Assembly (NCBI RefSeq): GCF_024345795.1
Contig: NZ_JAGQBU010000027.1
Span: forward strand, 1-35,632
Reading direction: 5' to 3'
From: Synechococcus sp. J7-Johnson
GTDB taxonomy: Bacteria > Cyanobacteriota > Cyanobacteriia > PCC-6307 > Cyanobiaceae
Length of the DNA stretch: 35,632 nt
Below the pieces are notes generated by a model. It did no database searches and was not told the DNA's origin. It was given only the letters and a program-made list of their open reading frames with translations. Of this stretch, positions 22,926 through 31,298 are shown piece by piece (position 1 is the first letter of the stretch; every line of letters starts with the position of its first letter). A program made the position numbers and the translations under genes.

Positions 22926-24123
22926 TGCCACGGGGCCACAGCACGCCCGTGCTCGGCCGCTGGCTACCGCCGCCTGTGCCCTGCTGCAGCGAGTAGATCG
23001 GATGCTGCAGCACTCCCGGCCCGCCCATCGCAACCGAGCTCCAATCCACCAGGAAATCAGGCCCGGCATCAGGCCCCATCAGCACCGCGCCACGCGGCAC
23101 CTCCGGGCCGAAATACAGCCGGTCAGGGAACGTCTGCCAGCTGCTCAGCGACCCGATCGTGTTCCACCCGGCCATCGCCGCCGTGCTCGATGGCACCAGG
23201 ATCCAGCAGTCCATGCCGCCGCTGTTCATCGCTGCACCCAGCTGGTAGAAGACGCCCGGCCCGCTGGGGTTTGTCACCCGGCTCAGCCTTCGCGGGTCCG
23301 TGATCTGGTTGCTGCCGAACCAGAACAGCGACGGCAGGCTCACCCGCTCCTGCTTCGTGCGGTACTCAAAGAGCTGGCCAGGGCCATTCCCGCCAGGGAT
23401 CAGGCCCAGACCAGTCGTCAGCAGTTGCTCCAGCCCTGATGGCACATTCGGCCAGGATGGCGCCGCCACCATCACGTTATTGCTCCAGGTGTAGAAGTTG
23501 CGGCTCTCGAACATGCCCGCCAGAGCCTGTGAGCGCAACAGAGCAACACTCCAGCCGCTACTTGCAGGACTGCGGAACAGAATGAAGGTATGGTTCTGCG
23601 CGTAGGTGTCGCCACTTGTCGTCGCGATGTTATACGCGAAGAACTCTTTGCCGCCCGGCGTCGTATCCATCATCACGACCAGCCTGCCGGCGGCGTCATA
23701 AACCGGGCTACCACTCGGCCCGTAATACGACAGGCCCGAACTGAGGCTCGCCACCGTCGTACTGAAGGTGCCGTAACCACCATTCAGCCCATCATCCGTC
23801 CAGTTGCTGGCAAGACCAAGCGCAAGACTGGCCGATGATGATGATGCGGAAGATCCCTGACTCTTGGTGGTGTTGTAGTACCTCAACACCATTGGATTGA
23901 CCGGATGGCCAAGCCGCAGCACATACCCGAAGGACGTTGTACCCGTCGCAGCCGTGTGATCCTTAAGCTGCGTCAGCTGGATGCCACTGTTGCCGGCATT
24001 CGCATTGACAGCCTGCACGAACGCCGCAATGGCCTCACTGAGCCGCAGGCCCACCGCTCCAGGCGCCTTACTCAGCCAGTCGATCGCAGGCGTCCAGTCC
24101 GCCGTTGAGATCGTCAACGTCAT
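22918..24123 (-). CDS. phage structural protein, probably tail-associated (401 aa)
   Basis: A 401-residue protein from the ATG at 24123 (ATGA overlap with the upstream stop). It is rich in Gly, Ser, Thr, Trp and aromatic residues and beta-strand-like throughout, with stretches such as LNGGYGTFSTTVASLSSGLSYYG, FFAYNIATTSGDTYAQNHTFILFR and SWQTFPDRLYFGPEVPRGAVLMGPDAG. No family is recognised. It shares layout with the upstream 293-residue protein (N-terminal about 130 residues, then GGYG, then a surface-like F-F-A/F-A-H segment), suggesting distant paralogy. A tail or host-contact role is inferred from place in the operon. Confidence 0.7.
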   Translation of the reverse strand: MTLTISTADWTPAIDWLSKAPGAVGLRLSEAIAAFVQAVNANAGNSGIQLTQLKDHTAATGTTSFGYVLRLGHPVNPMVLRYYNTTKSQGSSASSSSASLALGLASNWTDDGLNGGYGTFSTTVASLSSGLSYYGPSGSPVYDAAGRLVVMMDTTPGGKEFFAYNIATTSGDTYAQNHTFILFRSPASSGWSVALLRSQALAGMFESRNFYTWSNNVMVAAPSWPNVPSGLEQLLTTGLGLIPGGNGPGQLFEYRTKQERVSLPSLFWFGSNQITDPRRLSRVTNPSGPGVFYQLGAAMNSGGMDCWILVPSSTAAMAGWNTIGSLSSWQTFPDRLYFGPEVPRGAVLMGPDAGPDFLVDWSSVAMGGPGVLQHPIYSLQQGTGGGSQRPSTGVLWPRGNG

Positions 24124-25001
24124 GGTGTCGCCTCCACCAGTCGCAGGGCAAGGCGGGCGCCACCCATCTGCAGCCAATGCGAACCATCGGAGCCGATGAA
24201 GTACCCGAACATTCCAGCCGTCCGGTTATACAGCCCGAAATCAGCAGGCAGCACCACTGGATCGAACCACTGCACCGGCGGATTCACGGCCGGCGGCGTC
24301 GCTGCCGCAATCCCCGGTGTGATCGGCACCCACTGCACCGGCACCGTCAGCATCAGTGGCAGCGTCGAGGACGCATAATCCAGCCGTAGCGAATTCGACA
24401 GGAACGGCAGCGAGCGGTTCGCTCGCCAGCCCACCACACCGATCACCGAGAGGTTATCCGTCAGCGACAGATGCCACTGCCCGGAATACACGTCCTTGGC
24501 AATCAGCACCACCACCGCCTGGCGGTTGCTGAAGGTGTGCTGCGAATGCGCGAAGCAGAAGTACTCCTGATCCGCCGCCAGGGAGCTGGCCACCATGGCG
24601 CCGATCGGCAGCGGTTCGGGCAGTGGCTCGATCAATGAATTGGTGGTGCCAACCCCGCCTGTGAGGGCGCCATAGCCTCCCAGCGCCGCGCCTGGCGTGT
24701 ACCCGCTCGCCAAGCCGCAGTGCGTGGTGATCGCACCCGTCGTCAGGTTCGCCACCCACTGGCTGATCAGCTCCACCGGCTGCCCGGCGTCGAGCACCGC
24801 CAGCCGGGCCTTGATCACCCAACCCGTGAAGCCAGGCACGTCCCCAGGTGCCTTCACGATGCTCAGCTGCTGCGACGGGTTCTGCGCATTGGCTGCCGCC
24901 ATCCAGGTGCGCAGCAGGGCATCCGCAGAGGCGAACACCTGCGGCACCACAAACCCGCCGGTATCACCACGGCGGCTGAGGTCCGTGATCGTGGCCACCA
25001 T
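24120..25001 (-). CDS. phage structural protein, probably tail-associated (293 aa)
   Basis: A 293-residue protein with no recognised domain. An N-terminal helical part (SADALLRTWMAAANAQNPSQQ) is followed by beta-rich sequence with VELISQWVANLTTGAITTHCG, ALGGYGALTGG, EYFCFAHSQHTFSNRQAVVVLIAKD, and ends GMFGYFIGSDGSHWLQMGGARLALRLVEATP. Both ends overlap neighbours by ATGA, so it is translated together with them. Position after the tail fibre gene suggests a virion protein at the tail. Confidence 0.7.
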   Translation of the reverse strand: MVATITDLSRRGDTGGFVVPQVFASADALLRTWMAAANAQNPSQQLSIVKAPGDVPGFTGWVIKARLAVLDAGQPVELISQWVANLTTGAITTHCGLASGYTPGAALGGYGALTGGVGTTNSLIEPLPEPLPIGAMVASSLAADQEYFCFAHSQHTFSNRQAVVVLIAKDVYSGQWHLSLTDNLSVIGVVGWRANRSLPFLSNSLRLDYASSTLPLMLTVPVQWVPITPGIAAATPPAVNPPVQWFDPVVLPADFGLYNRTAGMFGYFIGSDGSHWLQMGGARLALRLVEATP

Positions 25002-25435
25002 CAGGCGACCCCGCTTGTCACGGTGTCGTACTCCACCAGCGCCAGCACACCGACGGTGGCCGAGTGGGGCACCGCCAGCTCGGTGCGCACCCGCGCCCAG
25101 ACCCGCTGCTGCACCGGCAGATCCGCGTTCGAGTAAGTCGAGCCCGGCGCTGGCTCCAGCACCGTTGTGATGCCGTCGAACTTCAGGTCCAGCAGCACAC
25201 CAGCTGAGAGCGGCGGGTCATCGGTGATCGGTCGCAGCGCATCGGCTGCCCGCGCTGCGACCGACGCATAAAACGTCACCCAGGCGGGGATAGAGCAGCT
25301 CACCGAGAGAAACCGTCCATCCACTCCCAGGTTCAGAAAGGTCAGGTCCAGCGTTGACGGCGCACTGACCGCGGCCGTGGTTCGCTCCTCGAGTACGCGC
25401 CGCGGTGTGTCGATACGAGGGATCCAGCTGGTCAT
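25001..25435 (-). CDS. phage protein (144 aa), tail module
   Basis: A 144-residue beta-rich protein (STLDLTFLNLGVDGRFLSVSCSIPAWVTFYASV, LLDLKFDGITTVLEPAPGS, VRTELAVPHSATVGVLALVEYDTV). It starts in an ATGA overlap with the collagen-like gene and ends in one with the next gene. No family is recognised. Comparable small proteins often follow tail fibres in cyanobacterial prophages, but I can give no specific function. Confidence 0.65.
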   Translation of the reverse strand: MTSWIPRIDTPRRVLEERTTAAVSAPSTLDLTFLNLGVDGRFLSVSCSIPAWVTFYASVAARAADALRPITDDPPLSAGVLLDLKFDGITTVLEPAPGSTYSNADLPVQQRVWARVRTELAVPHSATVGVLALVEYDTVTSGVA

Positions 25436-26703
25436 CAGGGCACCACTGCCACCTTGCGGATGGCCCGCACCTGCTGCTGGAAGGTCTTGGAGTTCGACTC
25501 CTGCGGCCCGTAGAACCAGTCCTGGATCACATGGGTGGTAGCCCCGTCCTGCGTCGAGCTGCCGTAGTTGATGGCCTCGAACGCCTCAGAGTTGCCCGCC
25601 TGGAACGCCGTCACCGAAGTGGCGGGCGGCACCGATCCCGAGTAGTTGGCCGTGGTCGGCGGCACCGCATAGGCATTGGCGCCGAATCCAGGCGTGTTGC
25701 CCTCGCTGTTGTCCGGCTTGAAGCGCCGAAACAGGATCTCCAGCTCGAACTGCGCCGGGATGTACCAGTCGCTGTAGCCGCCGATCGACAGAGCGCGCGC
25801 CCACTGGTTGGCCGGATGGGTCGCATCCTTGGCCGCCTCGGAGTTGGCATAGCCGTCGAAGGTGCTGGCCGTGCCGGCTGTCGCGGTGTTCGCGGTCTTG
25901 CAGGCCCGCAGAACATGACCCGTGGCCTTCGGCGCAATGATCAGCGCGTGGGTGGCCACACCATTCGCCGTGGCCGAAATCAGGCCGCCATAGAAGCCGC
26001 CCTGGAAGGACGTACCAATGGCGGGGAGACTGCCCACCGAAAGGCCTCCACTGCCGAGCACATACACATCCCCCGTCGCCTGGTCGAGGTACATGTCGCC
26101 GACAATCGAGCCGGGAATGTTGGTCGGCGGCGGCCCGCTGCCTACGAACCAGCCCGTACCGCGAGTGCCGGCAGGGCCTGCGGCACCGGCCGCACCGATC
26201 GGTCCCTGAATCCCCTGCGGTCCCGTCGCGCCCGTGGCGCCAGCCGGTCCCGTTCCGCCCGCAGGCCCTGTGGGGCCAGCAGAGCCAGCCGGGCCAGCTG
26301 GGCCGACCGGGCCGGAGATCGAGCCCGCATCCACCCATTGCGTGGTCTCGGTGTCCCAGACGAACAGCACATTGGTGCGATCGGGCGGCACCGTCGCCAC
26401 CACATAGGCGTCACCGTCGAGCTGCCCGCTGCTCGGCAACTGGGCCTGAGTGGCCACATTGCCCTTGAGGTTGATGCCCGTGCCCGCCGCACCCTGCGGG
26501 CCGGTTGGTCCGGTCGGGCCAGCGGGACCCGTCGCACCAGCCGGGCCGGTGCTGCCCGCCGGTCCCTGCGGTCCAACGGCACCGGCTGAGCCCTGCGGCC
26601 CGGCCGCACCGGTCGCTCCCACTGGGCCGCTCGCGCCTGCAGGCCCACCCGGACCCTGCGGGCCTTGGGGGCCGCGAATGTTGCCGGTGCTGGTCCAGGA
26701 CAT
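25435..26703 (-). CDS. collagen-like tail fibre with DUF1566 domain
   Basis: A 422-residue protein. Residues 11-76 and 131-183 are Gly-X-Y collagen repeats, broken by a spacer (77-130) with NVLFVWDTETTQWVDAGS. Next is a linker, GSGPPPTNIPG...VGDMYLDQATGDVYVL (188-216). The C-terminal part (about 262-422; GHVLRACKTANT, GYSDWYIPAQFELEILF, QQQVRAIRKVA) resembles DUF1566 (Lcl C-terminal type) adhesion-like domains. This is a trimeric fibre layout with a receptor-binding tip, so host recognition is the likely role. A GGCAATAG element lies 31 bases upstream of the start, and the gene may begin its own transcript. Confidence 0.85.
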   Translation of the reverse strand: MSWTSTGNIRGPQGPQGPGGPAGASGPVGATGAAGPQGSAGAVGPQGPAGSTGPAGATGPAGPTGPTGPQGAAGTGINLKGNVATQAQLPSSGQLDGDAYVVATVPPDRTNVLFVWDTETTQWVDAGSISGPVGPAGPAGSAGPTGPAGGTGPAGATGATGPQGIQGPIGAAGAAGPAGTRGTGWFVGSGPPPTNIPGSIVGDMYLDQATGDVYVLGSGGLSVGSLPAIGTSFQGGFYGGLISATANGVATHALIIAPKATGHVLRACKTANTATAGTASTFDGYANSEAAKDATHPANQWARALSIGGYSDWYIPAQFELEILFRRFKPDNSEGNTPGFGANAYAVPPTTANYSGSVPPATSVTAFQAGNSEAFEAINYGSSTQDGATTHVIQDWFYGPQESNSKTFQQQVRAIRKVAVVP

Positions 26704-26733
26704 GGGCCGCCGCGCTCTCGGGGGTCTCTCGAC

Positions 26734-26741
26734 CTATTGCC
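26734..26741 (-). promoter_or_regulatory. GGCAATAG element before tail fibre gene
   Basis: The minus strand reads GGCAATAGGTCGAGA 31-38 bases before the tail fibre start at 26703. The same octamer lies before the capsid gene. Candidate late promoter element. Confidence 0.35.
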
Positions 26742-26779
26742 ACTGATGATTCCGGGAGCCCACCAGCACGGGCCGCCGC

Positions 26780-27055
26780 TCAGTCCTGCTCAGCGTTGAT
26801 CGGCACCCATTGCGTTCCCGTCCAGCGGCGCACCAGGCGCGGTAGCCACTGACCCTGAAACCAGACCTTGGCGGGCTTCTCTACCCAGGCGGCGCCCGTC
26901 CACACCCGCAGCAGGCCGCCAGGCAGCGGCGTCGGCGCCGGCTGCGGATCACCGAAGAACTCCAGCGTGGCGATCAGACCACCTGCTCCCGCATCCCAAC
27001 GGTCACCGCCACCCCGGTAGGGCGGATCATCCCGATCACGGATGCTCCTGGCCAC
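26780..27055 (-). CDS. small tail-fibre-associated protein (91 aa)
   Basis: A 91-residue protein starting at a GTG 2 bases after the upstream stop. The C-terminal half is an internal repeat, VWTGAAWVEKPAKVWFQGQWLP and RRWTGTQWVPI, of the aromatic W-x(n)-W type common in phage tail fibre and baseplate proteins. The N-terminus is charged and Gly-rich. Probably a minor tail component; function not established. Confidence 0.65.
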   Translation of the reverse strand: MARSIRDRDDPPYRGGGDRWDAGAGGLIATLEFFGDPQPAPTPLPGGLLRVWTGAAWVEKPAKVWFQGQWLPRLVRRWTGTQWVPINAEQD

Positions 27056-27057
27056 GA

Positions 27058-27870
27058 TCAGCCCCCGATCATGCGGCAGACACCCTTGCTCACGCCCGTG
27101 GTGGTCGTGGTGCAGAGCTGAATCAGGCTCAAGCAGGAGTCGATGTGGAGCTCCGGCAGGGCCAGCGCCGCCCAGTCGAAGATCTCAGCCTTGTTCGCCA
27201 CCACCGTGAACAATCCAGCCCGGTAGCGCGTGCAGGTCACCCCGAACGCGCCAGCAGTGCCCGTCGAAATGCTCAGGGTGACGCTGTTGACCGCCTTGAT
27301 GCCTTTCTTCCCTGCCGCCGGCAGGATCTGATACAGGCCCGACGCCCGGCTGGTGGCCGCCAGCGCGATCACCACGTTGCCCGTGGTGTCGTCATCGAAC
27401 GTGCAGTTCACCGTGGCGTTCGCAGCTGTGCTGCCGGTGTCCGTGTACCACTCGAGCCACCACTGGAGCTGGCTGAAGTCCGTCAGGCCGATCCGCTCCG
27501 CCGGGATGCCCGTCAGGTTCAGCGGCAGGTTGGTCGTCTGCGCCGTCGCCACCGTGCCCGAGAGGCCGCCCTGGTGGCAGAGGCGATCGTGGATCTCCAG
27601 CGTGGCGGTCGCCAGGCTCGTGGCCACATCGACCCACGCCAGGTAATTCGTGCTCGGCGAATTGAACGGCAGGTACGGCATGGCGCCTGCCGTGGTGTTG
27701 AGGCAGATCGCCTGCGTCGTCGGTGTCGCCCCCACTCCCGGGAAGCCCCCCGCTTTCCACAACGAGTAGAAGCGGCCGGCCACCCCGTTTGAGATCGACG
27801 CCTTGTCGAACAGCGCATGGCGCGACTGGCCCAGCGCTGCAATCAGTTGGTCCCGTGTCGTGATTGCCAT
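27058..27870 (-). CDS. phage structural protein (270 aa)
   Basis: A 270-residue protein starting MAITTRDQLIAALGQSRHALFDK, from the ATG at 27870 that overlaps the upstream stop (ATGA). A longer frame to 28014 lies inside the collagen gene and is rejected. The sequence is beta-rich with many Thr/Ala (LPLNLTGIPAERIGLTDFSQLQWWLEWYTDTG, ATVNCTFDDDTTGNVVIAL). The start resembles phage proteins annotated as minor tail or head proteins, but no domain is certain. Location between two collagen-like genes suggests the tail or an appendage. Confidence 0.7.
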   Translation of the reverse strand: MAITTRDQLIAALGQSRHALFDKASISNGVAGRFYSLWKAGGFPGVGATPTTQAICLNTTAGAMPYLPFNSPSTNYLAWVDVATSLATATLEIHDRLCHQGGLSGTVATAQTTNLPLNLTGIPAERIGLTDFSQLQWWLEWYTDTGSTAANATVNCTFDDDTTGNVVIALAATSRASGLYQILPAAGKKGIKAVNSVTLSISTGTAGAFGVTCTRYRAGLFTVVANKAEIFDWAALALPELHIDSCLSLIQLCTTTTTGVSKGVCRMIGG

Positions 27871-28199
27871 CAGTTGGTGTCCACCCAGAGATCGTTGACA
27901 GCAGGGCTCGGCGGCGGGGCTGGCCCCACAGTCAGCTGTGAGGCATTGAGCTTCTGGTTCAGGGCCGACTGCAGGTCCGCCTGCGTGTCCAGTGTTCCCG
28001 TGATCCCACCCCACACCGACGGTCCAGCAGGCCCCTGAGGGCCGGTCGCTCCTGTCGCTCCCGCCGCTCCAGTCGCACCCGTCGGCCCAGCAGGCCCCTG
28101 CGGCCCGGCTGCCCCCGTCACCCCGGCAGTCCCGGCCGCACCATCGGCGCCATCCGGTCCCTTGAGATTCAGCCCCGTGGGGTTCCAGGTCTCAGGCAT
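27870..28199 (-). CDS. short collagen-like fibre protein (109 aa)
   Basis: A 109-residue protein with Gly-X-Y repeats over residues about 14-60 (GPDGADGAAGTAG...GPQGPAGPS), a short helix (DTQADLQSALNQKLN) and a tail APPPSPAVNDLWVDTN. That tail is the beginning of the same PPP...GD(M/L)(Y/W)(L/V)D linker found in the large fibre. The next gene starts in its stop codon. Either a short fibre subunit or a part of a fibre that assembles from separate chains. Confidence 0.75.
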   Translation of the reverse strand: MPETWNPTGLNLKGPDGADGAAGTAGVTGAAGPQGPAGPTGATGAAGATGATGPQGPAGPSVWGGITGTLDTQADLQSALNQKLNASQLTVGPAPPPSPAVNDLWVDTN

Positions 28200-28202
28200 G
28201 GC

Positions 28203-28964
28203 TCACACCACCAGCTCGTACACCTGCCCGCTGATGCGATCCAGGTAGAGGTCGCCCGGGGCCGGTGGCGGTTGCAGCAGCTCCGTCACCGGCGGCCCAT
28301 CGCCCGAATACCAGCGAGTGGCACGGCCGCCGGCCTCGCTGTTCATCGAAGCCAGCGCCGGCTCACCATCCACTGGGGACGGCAGGAAGCCCAGGCCACC
28401 TGCGGGATGCAGCCGCAGCTGCCACTGCTGCGCCAACGAGCCGTTATAGGGGTTGCCCTGCAGGCCAGCACCCGGCACCAACGGCTCGACGCCAATCAGC
28501 CCGCCCGTTGAGCTGCCAGCAGTCGGCACCGAGTAGGGCGGCACCGGGCAGCCGATAAGCGCTACCTGCAGGCTGGTGATCGTGATGCCGATCTGCACCG
28601 TGACCGTGAGATCCTCACGCTGCAGGTAGACATGCCGCGGGCGCGGCACATCACGGGCCAGTGGATCCCAGCCGATCGTCTCGGTGCTGCCATCACCCCA
28701 GCTCACCGCAATCGGCTGCGGTGCCTTGATCAACGGGTCGATGTGCAGCTCGATCGCTGCACTCGTGATCGGCTCATCCCACAGCCGATCGGCCGGATTC
28801 CAGTACAGCTCCAGCTGCTCAGCGGGCACAGGCCCCAGCCGGTAGCCCATCCGCAACCAGCGCGGAACTTCATGGAGCACTACCCACACCTCGAGGCCCG
28901 GGCATCCCATCGGCGGGAGCACGCGCATGCGCTCGTCAGGGGCGCTGGGGAGCGGGTAGGGCAT
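28203..28964 (-). CDS. virion protein with PKD-like domain (253 aa)
   Basis: A 253-residue protein from the ATG at 28964. Residues about 65-135 contain AVSWGDGSTETIGW followed by RPRHVYLQREDLTVTVQIGI, the WGDGS...H-x-Y...VTV pattern of PKD (Ig-like) domains used for surface contact. The C-terminus (GDGPPVTELLQPPPAPGDLYLDRISGQVYELVV) repeats the linker seen in the collagen-like fibre. A longer frame to 29084 overlaps the upstream gene and is not used. Probably an outer appendage or head decoration. Confidence 0.7.
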   Translation of the reverse strand: MPYPLPSAPDERMRVLPPMGCPGLEVWVVLHEVPRWLRMGYRLGPVPAEQLELYWNPADRLWDEPITSAAIELHIDPLIKAPQPIAVSWGDGSTETIGWDPLARDVPRPRHVYLQREDLTVTVQIGITITSLQVALIGCPVPPYSVPTAGSSTGGLIGVEPLVPGAGLQGNPYNGSLAQQWQLRLHPAGGLGFLPSPVDGEPALASMNSEAGGRATRWYSGDGPPVTELLQPPPAPGDLYLDRISGQVYELVV

Positions 28965-29028
28965 GGGAGGGCTCTGGCCTCTCGGGGTTGGCGCTATCTC
29001 CCTTTGCCAGGAAGCCACCGTGGCAGTG

Positions 29029-29847
29029 TCAGCCGAGCAGATCGCCAGGGATCGACAGATCCAGCTCAGGGACGAGGCCAGCATCAGCAGCGGTTGGCTG
29101 CTCGGCCGGCGCCGTCACCGACTCCTCCCAGAGCCTGGTGGCCTCATCCACCAGCACGGCCTTGGTCTGGCTGGCATCGAGCAGCACGCCGAAGTCTTCC
29201 TCACAGCACTGAACGATCTGCGTCTTGGTCATCGACGCGAAATCAGGCCCTGCAACCTCAGCATCAGTGCTGGGTGCGGGCACCTCGGGGGCGGGCTCCG
29301 GTTCCAGTCCGACCGACTCAGACCCGTCAGGTACCGGCCCTGCCGGTTCCGGCGCTGCCAGTTTCGGCTCCGCAGGCGCCGGGTCGGTGCCCTGATCCGG
29401 AAGGGTTCCGAGCAGCGTCACCGCTTCACCGCCCAGCACCTCATCCGGCGGAGGGATCACGAGAAGCAGCTCTGCAGGTCCCTCATCGATCGTCACCGGC
29501 GGGTGGACCGTCCAGCCGTCCTCCGCCCAGCGCTCAGCATGGACAGGAAAGACGAATTGATCGTCCTCGCTCGCCTTGGAGATGCGCAGCATCCCCTCCG
29601 GCGGCAGTTCCAGCACAGGATTGGCGGTCGTCAGGTCAACAGGCATGGTCGGATCAGCAGGGGTGAGCGGATCAGTGGGCTCCTGGGGCGGCTCCTGGGG
29701 CGCCGGTGCAGTCGGAACGGTGGGATCACTCCCCTCCGTTCCCTCCTGCGGTGGCGCCCATGGCCTGCCGGGCTGGGTCGGCTTGATCACTGGCTTGGGC
29801 GGCGGACCCGGCTCACCGCCGGGCGCTTTGACCTCAAAGTCATCCAT
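29029..29847 (-). CDS. Pro-rich phage protein with HeH/SAP-like motif (272 aa)
   Basis: A 272-residue acidic protein. The first about 85 residues are Pro-rich and disordered. A beta-rich section (FVFPVHAERWAEDGWTVHPPVTIDEGPAELLLVIPP) and another Pro/Glu linker follow. Near residues 205-240 is SMTKTQIVQCCEEDFGVLLDASQTKAVLVDEA, a helix-extension-helix segment of the HeH/LEM or SAP/Rho-N type common in phage head proteins. Located between two probable head/tail genes downstream of the capsid gene; a connector or DNA-contact role is possible but unproven. Confidence 0.65.
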   Translation of the reverse strand: MDDFEVKAPGGEPGPPPKPVIKPTQPGRPWAPPQEGTEGSDPTVPTAPAPQEPPQEPTDPLTPADPTMPVDLTTANPVLELPPEGMLRISKASEDDQFVFPVHAERWAEDGWTVHPPVTIDEGPAELLLVIPPPDEVLGGEAVTLLGTLPDQGTDPAPAEPKLAAPEPAGPVPDGSESVGLEPEPAPEVPAPSTDAEVAGPDFASMTKTQIVQCCEEDFGVLLDASQTKAVLVDEATRLWEESVTAPAEQPTAADAGLVPELDLSIPGDLLG

Positions 29848-29855
29848 GGCCGCCC

Positions 29856-30278
29856 TCAGTAGGTGAGGCTGACGTGGGCGCCGTTCGGGGTGGAAGGCGT
29901 CAACGTGGCTCGGGCATAGAAGAAGGCCGGCAGTTCCGCGTTGGCGGCATCAGCCGGAGCCACCGACAGGCTGCCGCCGGAGATCGGTGCCTCCACCTGG
30001 CCACCGGCGGCTGGGATCGCCACGGTGGCCGCCGTCACCCAGGTGCCGACAGTGCCGTCCTTGAGCAGCGGCGCCAGTTGCAGCACCACCGTCACCGCCC
30101 CGGCAGCCCCGGGATGGCTGGCCAGCAGCGTGAAGTCTTCCGCCGCATCGAGCGGCGTGGTCAGCCGCACCACCTCCGCGCTCACGCGCGTGCGCTCAAA
30201 CGGGTCGGTGGCGTTGTAGTTGACCCACCCCACCAGCGTGGTGGCGGCGTCGATCAGCTTGTTGCCCTGGTGGGCCAT
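29856..30278 (-). CDS. probable capsid-associated protein (140 aa)
   Basis: A 140-residue beta-rich protein (FTLLASHPGAAGAVTVVLQLAPLL, GTWVTAATVAIPAAGGQVEAPISGGSLSVAP, AFFYARATLTPSTPNGAHVSLTY) directly after the major capsid gene. AGAGGA 8 bases before the ATG is a good ribosome binding site. Small beta-sandwich proteins in this position usually decorate or cement the capsid. The sequence alone does not fix this, so the call rests on context. Confidence 0.6.
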   Translation of the reverse strand: MAHQGNKLIDAATTLVGWVNYNATDPFERTRVSAEVVRLTTPLDAAEDFTLLASHPGAAGAVTVVLQLAPLLKDGTVGTWVTAATVAIPAAGGQVEAPISGGSLSVAPADAANAELPAFFYARATLTPSTPNGAHVSLTY

Positions 30279-30313
30279 GGTCGTGTCCTCTCAGTGATAA
30301 CGGAATGGGTTGA

Positions 30314-31213
30314 TCAGGCCACAGCAGGGCCGACGTTGTAGAGGCGACCGATCGCCTTGTCGTGGCAGACCGCAAAACCCACGTACCAATCGACGCGGGT
30401 GCGGAACACCGGTGCGTCCTGCACTTCGCCGAAGTCCCGCACCGAGATCCCATAACGGCCCTCGAACGGGCCCTGGATGCCGGTCATCAGCTCATCGCCG
30501 AACGCCACGCAGTAGATCGACGTGGTGTTACCGGCCTCGCCAAAGCCCAGCACCTCGTGGCCCTGCGCGTCCTGATCCAGCACCAGGATCTCGGTGTCCT
30601 CGAACCAGTGGCGGCCGTCGATCACCTGATACAGGTCGCCGCCAGCCTCACGGGAGACATGGCTGATCTGGCGCCGGCCCGCCTTGCTGGTGATGATCAC
30701 CTTCTCCCCGCCGAGGGCGTTGACCGAATCGACCAGCGCCTCCAGCTTGGTCAGCTTCACGGTGCCGCTGATGTTGTCGACGGTCTGCATCTGGCCGGGG
30801 ATCAACCGCTTGCTGAGACCGTTGAAGGCCCGCGGATCGAAGCTGGCATCCCCGTTGATGATCGCCGCCTCCAGCGTCAACCGCATCGAGCGCACCTTCT
30901 GCTCCGTCTGGGAAGCACGGGCCTCGGGGCCATTGAGATCGACGATCGAGCGGTCCACGTCGAGATCGCCACCGAAGAGGTGCACGAATTCGCTCTCCTG
31001 GGCCACCGCGCCGTAGTCGCGCCGGTAACCCTCGTTCACGGCCCGAAAGCCGACACGGGGCATCTTCTTCTCCTTGGCGAACTGCAGAGCCCCACCCGAA
31101 AGGTTCCGGAAGGGCAGACGACGAAGCAGCTGACCTTCCACGAAGGTCTTGGACACCGCGAGCCGATCGACTCGGGTCTCATGCTTCATCGCCTCGATCA
31201 ACGTGAGGCCCAT
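30314..31213 (-). CDS. phage major capsid protein
   Basis: A 299-residue protein. It has the layout of HK97-fold coat proteins: an N-terminal helix (LTLIEAMKHETRVDRLAVSKTFVEGQLLRRLPF), then FRNLSGGALQFAKEKKMPRVGFRAVNEGY (the extended-loop/beta region), a central helical and beta domain with AAIINGD and LTKLEALVDSVNALGGEKVIITSKAGRRQISH, and a C-terminal beta domain with MTGIQGPFEGRYGISVRDFGEV and RTRVDWYVGFAVCHDKAIGRLYNV. I prefer the ATG at 31213 because GGGAG lies 5 bases before it; a GTG at 31219 is possible. No portal or protease gene precedes it, which is unusual. Confidence 0.85.
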   Translation of the reverse strand: MGLTLIEAMKHETRVDRLAVSKTFVEGQLLRRLPFRNLSGGALQFAKEKKMPRVGFRAVNEGYRRDYGAVAQESEFVHLFGGDLDVDRSIVDLNGPEARASQTEQKVRSMRLTLEAAIINGDASFDPRAFNGLSKRLIPGQMQTVDNISGTVKLTKLEALVDSVNALGGEKVIITSKAGRRQISHVSREAGGDLYQVIDGRHWFEDTEILVLDQDAQGHEVLGFGEAGNTTSIYCVAFGDELMTGIQGPFEGRYGISVRDFGEVQDAPVFRTRVDWYVGFAVCHDKAIGRLYNVGPAVA

Positions 31214-31250
31214 GGTCACTCCCGGGGCCTGACCCCAGCAACGTCACCAC

Positions 31251-31258
31251 CTATTGCC
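31251..31258 (-). promoter_or_regulatory. GGCAATAG element before capsid gene
   Basis: The minus strand reads GGCAATAGGTGGTGACG 38-45 bases before the capsid start. It matches the element before the tail fibre gene. Candidate late promoter. Confidence 0.35.
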
Positions 31259-31298
31259 AGCACGCAAAACAGGACGGGCCGGCGGCATTCTTAACGGT

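Noticed and set aside
25405..26589. 394-residue plus-strand frame opposite the collagen-like fibre
   Set aside because: The Arg/Gly-rich sequence is the mirror of the Gly-X-Y repeats and has no ribosome binding site or domain.
28632..29862. Long plus-strand frames opposite the PKD-like and Pro-rich genes
   Set aside because: Low-complexity Arg/Pro/His composition typical of antisense frames in GC-rich DNA.
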